Assembly: GCF_030332225.1 (NCBI RefSeq) | Contig: NZ_JAOWIF010000028.1 | Span: 992,001-1,056,000 of the forward strand | DNA: 64,000 bases | Source of the DNA: Citrobacter sp. Cu233 | GTDB taxonomy: Bacteria > Pseudomonadota > Gammaproteobacteria > Enterobacterales > Enterobacteriaceae | Direction of reading: 5' to 3' | Part shown: positions 59,795 to 64,000 of the stretch, piece by piece | How the letters are laid out: each line of letters begins with the position of its first letter | Position numbering within the stretch: position 1 is the first letter of the stretch | The notes under the pieces: model-generated | What the model was told of the DNA's origin: nothing | What the model saw: only the letters and a program-made list of their open reading frames with translations | Database searches by the model: none | Position numbers and translations under genes: made by a program

Positions 59795-60850
59795 ATGAAA
59801 AAGAGCACTCTGGCATTAGTGGTGATGGGTATTATTGCATCGGCGTCCGTACAGGCGGCAGAAGTCTATAACAAGAACAGTAATAAACTGGACTTGTATG
59901 GCAAAGTCAAAGCGATGCACTACATGACTGATTATGACAGCAAAGACGGCGACCAGAGCTATATCCGCTTAGGTTTTAAAGGCGAAACGCAAATTAACGA
60001 TCAACTGACCGGTTATGGTCGTTGGGAAGCTGAGTTTGCAGGGAATAAAGCTGAAAGCGAAACCAATCAGCAAAAAACACGTCTGGCTTTCGCCGGTGTG
60101 AAATTAAAAGATTTTGGTTCGTTTGATTATGGTCGTAACCTGGGTGCGCTGTATGACGTGGAAGCGTGGACGGATATGTTCCCGGAATTCGGTGGTGACT
60201 CTTCCGCACAGACCGATAACTTTATGACCAAACGTGCCAGCGGCCTGGCCACTTACCGCAATACCGACTTCTTCGGCGTCGTTGATGGTCTGGATCTTAC
60301 CCTGCAATATCAGGGAAAAAACCAGGACCGCGATGTGAAAAAACAGAACGGCGACGGCTTTGGTACCTCCGTGACATATGACTTTGGCGGCAGCGATTTC
60401 GCCATCAGTGGTGCCTATACCAACTCCGACCGTACCAATCAGCAGAACCTGCAAAACCGTGGTACTGGCGATAAAGCCGAATCCTGGGCGACAGGTTTAA
60501 AATATGATGCCAACGATATTTATCTGGCAACGTTCTATTCTGAAACACGCAATATGACACCTATTTCCGGTGGCTTTGCTAACAAAACTCAGAACTTCGA
60601 AGTGGTCGCTCAGTACCAGTTTGACTTTGGTCTGCGTCCATCCCTGGGTTATGTGCTGTCAAAAGGCAAAGATATCGAAGGCATAGGCGATGAAGATCTG
60701 GTGAATTATATCGACGTAGGTGCGACCTATTATTTCAACAAAAATATGTCGGCATTTGTTGATTATAAAATCAACCAACTGGATAGCAATAATAAACTGG
60801 GTATCAACGATGATGATATCGTTGCTGTCGGTATGGTCTATCAGTTCTGA
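59795..60850 (+). CDS. phoE: Phosphoporin PhoE, outer-membrane trimeric porin
   Basis: ATG 59795 is chosen over ATG 59789 because AGGA lies six bases upstream, and it gives 351 residues like E. coli PhoE. Signal peptide [21 protein letters not shown]; mature start [20 protein letters not shown]. The porin loop-3 segment [20 protein letters not shown] and the final Phe (GMVYQF), needed for BamA recognition, are present. PhoE favours anions such as phosphate. Its Pho box and divergent proB are as in E. coli. Confidence 0.96.
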   Translation: MKKSTLALVVMGIIASASVQAAEVYNKNSNKLDLYGKVKAMHYMTDYDSKDGDQSYIRLGFKGETQINDQLTGYGRWEAEFAGNKAESETNQQKTRLAFAGVKLKDFGSFDYGRNLGALYDVEAWTDMFPEFGGDSSAQTDNFMTKRASGLATYRNTDFFGVVDGLDLTLQYQGKNQDRDVKKQNGDGFGTSVTYDFGGSDFAISGAYTNSDRTNQQNLQNRGTGDKAESWATGLKYDANDIYLATFYSETRNMTPISGGFANKTQNFEVVAQYQFDFGLRPSLGYVLSKGKDIEGIGDEDLVNYIDVGATYYFNKNMSAFVDYKINQLDSNNKLGINDDDIVAVGMVYQF

Positions 60851-60860
60851 TGTAACATAA

Positions 60861-60899
60861 AAAATGCCGGATGGGGTTGCGCCGCCATCCGGCATTTTT
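60861..60899. terminator. Bidirectional terminator between phoE and crl
   Basis: AAAATGCCGGATGG / CCATCCGGCATTTT with an 11-nt loop, followed by Ts on both strands. The GCCGGATG core is like a REP element. Confidence 0.92.
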
Positions 60900-60906
60900 C
60901 TGTTCG

Positions 60907-61362
<456 letters not shown>

Positions 61363-61365
61363 CTA

Positions 61366-62610
61366 TTAACACAATCTATGATTGATCCACCCGGTAATTT
61401 CTTGCAGCGCTTTGTCAAAATTGCGATACACCGGGTTGAACGGAACCTCCAGCAGCTTACCGTCAGAAGATGACGACGTAATTAAGCGAGACTCCTCTTC
61501 CGGACTAAACGGATCGTTTTTCCAGAACCCCGAGAGCATTGGCGTTGGACAGCGACGGCCCAGCAGCCCTTGTACCTTTAATGAATAGCGGTTTAGCTCG
61601 ACGCGTAGTGCTTCATCGGATGCATCGTGCATCCCCAGCCGGCTGGCCAGAACGTCAAGATACATTTCCGGTACTGAAGCCTGACGCTGTGGGTCACTAA
61701 GAAGCGCATGGACCACCGGTCCCAGACAGGCCACAGCCTTCAGGCGCGATGATTCAAGATAGGCCAGGCGAACTGCGACATTAGCGCCAAAGCGAAAACC
61801 GAATGCCGCCACACGGGTGTGATCGACCCAGGGAATATTTGGCAGCGCTTTTAATACATGTTGATGCAGCAGGCTGGAATCCTGGGTCAATTTCCATTTT
61901 GACGAGAATCCAACCGAAGGCATATCCAGCGTCAGCATGGCAATACCACGCGGAGCGAAATAGCGCTCATACAGGGTGTAGTAGTCGGTTTGCATGGAAT
62001 CCAGGCCGCCGCACATCAGCACTGTCGGGAACGGGCCGTCGCCTTTTGGCATGTGCAGGAAGCCAGTGACCGGCGCACCGCCGGCAACGGCAAATTCCAT
62101 CTCGCGCAGCGTCCCTGGCAGTCGTTGGGCCGCCTCTTCGTAAGCGCGGTTGGCCAGGGCCTGCGCCTGCTCTGCCAGCTCATCACCTTTTAAATGCGGG
62201 TATGCTGCAATGTTGTACAGCGTGGAGGCATGCAGCCAGTGGCGACCACTCACCTGCGGGTCCTCTTCCATAGATGCTTTCTGTTGCCAGTCCATCGCCT
62301 GCTTCGCCCACTCGTAGATCCAGTTCCCGCCGCGATAGCCAATGACCGTGTCATAAAGTTCTTTATCCGTGCGCTCGGCTTCGCTCATCACAATACGCGC
62401 CTGCACTTCGAGGATTTCACGCGGATCGACGCCACGCCAGATCCACATCAGGCGATTCACCATGCGATACCAGTGCGGGATTGTTTTGCCATCCAGGGCA
62501 GACTGCACAGGCGGCTGCGCGCCGTGATTAAATCGACGAACCAGCGTTGACGTTTCAGGGTGTTTGAAGCGGGGTTTAAACAGGACTTCGCTGAGGTTAG
62601 CCTGCGACAT
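61366..62610 (-). CDS. frsA: FrsA, alpha/beta-hydrolase (fermentation-respiration switch protein)
   Basis: ATG 62610 ([20 protein letters not shown]) gives 414 residues, as in E. coli FrsA (YafA). The C-terminal alpha/beta-hydrolase domain starts near 190 ([20 protein letters not shown]), and the nucleophile elbow reads [12 protein letters not shown], with Arg where Ser would be expected, as is typical of FrsA. In E. coli it interacts with unphosphorylated IIA-Glc; carboxylesterase activity has been reported. Cytoplasmic. Confidence 0.94.
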   Translation of the reverse strand: MSQANLSEVLFKPRFKHPETSTLVRRFNHGAQPPVQSALDGKTIPHWYRMVNRLMWIWRGVDPREILEVQARIVMSEAERTDKELYDTVIGYRGGNWIYEWAKQAMDWQQKASMEEDPQVSGRHWLHASTLYNIAAYPHLKGDELAEQAQALANRAYEEAAQRLPGTLREMEFAVAGGAPVTGFLHMPKGDGPFPTVLMCGGLDSMQTDYYTLYERYFAPRGIAMLTLDMPSVGFSSKWKLTQDSSLLHQHVLKALPNIPWVDHTRVAAFGFRFGANVAVRLAYLESSRLKAVACLGPVVHALLSDPQRQASVPEMYLDVLASRLGMHDASDEALRVELNRYSLKVQGLLGRRCPTPMLSGFWKNDPFSPEEESRLITSSSSDGKLLEVPFNPVYRNFDKALQEITGWINHRLC

Positions 62611-62663
62611 AATTACGGCCTCCATGAGTACTCACTAAGGCATAGTGTAACCCGATGGAGACG

Positions 62664-62696
62664 AAAAAGAACAACGCCCGGCATAGCCAGGCGTTG
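62664..62696 (-). terminator. Intrinsic terminator of gpt
   Basis: On the minus strand CAACGCCTGGC / GCCGGGCGTTG (one mismatch) closes on TAT and is followed by TTCTTTTT. It lies 13 bp after the gpt stop. Confidence 0.87.
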
Positions 62697-62708
62697 AAAA
62701 CTTTTAGA

Positions 62709-63167
62709 TTAGCGACCAGAGATTGGCGGAACGAACACGACTCCCATATCCCACGGCTGCTCAATCCAGGTATCCTGAGGGATATCAACCACATAATCAT
62801 TCACCAGCGGGCGACCTGCCGGCTTAGCAAAGATGGTGACGAAATGCGCTTTAGGGTACATTTCGCGGATCGCAACAGCAGTGCCACCGGTGTCTACCAG
62901 GTCATCGATCACGATGAAACCTTCACCGTCACCTTCCGCACGTTTCAGCACTTTCAGTTCGCGCTGGTTATCGTGATCGTAGCTGGAGATGCATACGGTA
63001 TCGACATGACGAATACCCAATTCACGCGCCAGCAATGCGCCTGGCACCAGACCACCGCGGCTAACGGCAATAATGCCTTTCCACTGTTCAGAAGGCATCA
63101 GGCGGCTTGCCAGTTTACGTGCATGGATCTGCAACATGTCCCAGGTGACGACGTATTTTTCGCTCAT
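62709..63167 (-). CDS. gpt: Xanthine-guanine phosphoribosyltransferase
   Basis: The 152-residue enzyme matches E. coli Gpt in full length ([40 protein letters not shown]). The PRPP-binding loop [15 protein letters not shown] is intact. It salvages guanine and xanthine, and weakly hypoxanthine, to their nucleotides. Cytoplasmic, peripheral to the membrane in E. coli. Divergent from pepD. Confidence 0.97.
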   Translation of the reverse strand: MSEKYVVTWDMLQIHARKLASRLMPSEQWKGIIAVSRGGLVPGALLARELGIRHVDTVCISSYDHDNQRELKVLKRAEGDGEGFIVIDDLVDTGGTAVAIREMYPKAHFVTIFAKPAGRPLVNDYVVDIPQDTWIEQPWDMGVVFVPPISGR

Positions 63168-63428
63168 GTGAAGTGTCCCAGCCTGTTTATCTACGGCTTA
63201 AAAAGTGTTCGAGGGGGAAATAGGTTGCGCGAGATTATAGAGATCTGACGCACTAAAAACCAGTGTTTCGCGGAATCCGCGCCTCTTTTTGCATGCTTTA
63301 TACTAGCCGCCAGCGAAGAAAGTGGTATTCTCAATCGCATCGCGCAAGCCTGACTTGTGGTGTTTTTAATTCCGCTAACCCCGTGGCCTGCAAGTCAATT
63401 TTGTAGGACATCGCCAAGGAGACTCAAC

Positions 63429-64000
63429 GTGTCTGAACTGTCTCAGTTATCCCCGCAACCGCTGTGGGATATTTTTGCCAAAATCTGTTCTATTCCTCAT
63501 CCGTCCTACCATGAAGAGCAACTCGCTGAACACATTCTGAGCTGGGCCCAGGAGAAAGGTTTCCACGTCGAGCGCGATCAGGTGGGTAATATCCTGATTC
63601 GTAAACCCGCTACCGCAGGAATGGAAAATCGCAAGCCGGTCGTTTTGCAGGCGCACCTGGATATGGTCCCGCAAAAAAATAACGACACTGTGCACGATTT
63701 CACTAAAGATCCGATCCAGCCTTATATTGATGGCGAATGGGTAAAAGCCCGTGGTACCACGCTGGGTGCAGATAACGGTATCGGTATGGCGTCTGCGCTG
63801 GCGGTACTGGCTGATGACAACGTGGCACACGGTCCGCTGGAAGTGCTGCTGACCATGACCGAAGAAGCGGGCATGGACGGCGCATTTGGTCTGCAGGCGA
63901 ACTGGCTGCAGGCGGATATCCTGATCAACACCGACTCTGAAGAAGAAGGTGAGATCTACATGGGTTGCGCGGGGGGTATTGACTTCACCTCTAACCTGAA
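63429..64000 (+). CDS. pepD: Aminoacyl-histidine dipeptidase (peptidase D), N-terminal part
   Basis: GTG 63429 follows AAGGAG at about six bases and matches the E. coli PepD start ([20 protein letters not shown]). Visible zinc-site motifs of this M20 peptidase are [24 protein letters not shown] and MTEEAGMDG. It hydrolyses Xaa-His and other unblocked dipeptides in the cytoplasm. The gene runs past the window end; only about 190 of about 485 codons are seen. Confidence 0.96.
   Translation, partial: MSELSQLSPQPLWDIFAKICSIPHPSYHEEQLAEHILSWAQEKGFHVERDQVGNILIRKPATAGMENRKPVVLQAHLDMVPQKNNDTVHDFTKDPIQPYIDGEWVKARGTTLGADNGIGMASALAVLADDNVAHGPLEVLLTMTEEAGMDGAFGLQANWLQADILINTDSEEEGEIYMGCAGGIDFTSNL

Overview
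The window is a piece of an enterobacterial chromosome close to Escherichia, Salmonella and Citrobacter. The right end carries the core order thrW, proA, proB, phoE, crl, frsA, gpt, pepD, with proteins nearly identical to E. coli K-12. The accessory genes (srfABC-like locus, afuABC-like transporter, gat-type PTS loci) make Citrobacter my best guess; that genus call is an inference.

Layout. 1-9.2 kb: metabolic and accessory genes, namely a LysR regulator cut by the window edge, a LysE-type exporter broken by an amber codon, two unrecognised or DUF2913-like genes, a dcuC-pepT-like operon, an orphan yjhX (topAI) toxin gene followed by an internally deleted yjhP, a DJ-1/PfpI protein, and a Tat-exported agmatine deiminase-like enzyme. 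10-27 kb: a compact plus-strand locus centred on srfA, srfB and srfC. It also encodes two lipoproteins, a membrane-anchored TerD-like protein, another single-pass protein, an exported VWA protein, a MacB/LolCDE-type ABC ATPase and permease, an exported formylglycine-enzyme-like protein that lacks the catalytic cysteines, and a small exported protein. It reads as one envelope-spanning ATP- and GTP-driven machine of unknown purpose. 27-29.3 kb: small exported proteins (IrmA-like, a six-copy RTDSFGTTR repeat protein, a TPR protein).

29.4-36 kb: a CitA/DcuS-type two-component system followed by an AfuABC-type ABC importer, probably for sugar phosphates. 36-46 kb: two divergent galactitol-type PTS operons. 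Each has its own IIA, IIB, IIC and 6-phospho-3-hexuloisomerase; one adds an epimerase and a short-chain dehydrogenase, the other an RpiB/LacAB isomerase. A DeoR and a SorC regulator go with them, and three matching palindromes about 120 bp apart sit upstream of the minus-strand operon. The substrate is unknown.

46.8-57.0 kb: an apparently complete P4-like satellite integrated in the 3' end of the tRNA-Thr(CGT) gene thrW. It has int, cos, psu, an ogr/delta-type activator, sid with a TGT-N12-ACA late-promoter site, two GTGAACAGT iteron clusters, an AlpA/Vis regulator, a CI-type leader, kil/icd-like, cnr and the alpha primase-helicase. In the slot between cos and int, where P4 relatives carry anti-phage cargo, it holds an AT-rich two-gene cassette: an Abi/UG-type reverse transcriptase and a RecB/Cas4-like PD-(D/E)XK nuclease. 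That cassette and the srfABC-centred machine are the two strongest candidates for poorly described biology here.

All domain calls are from reading the sequence; no database search was run.
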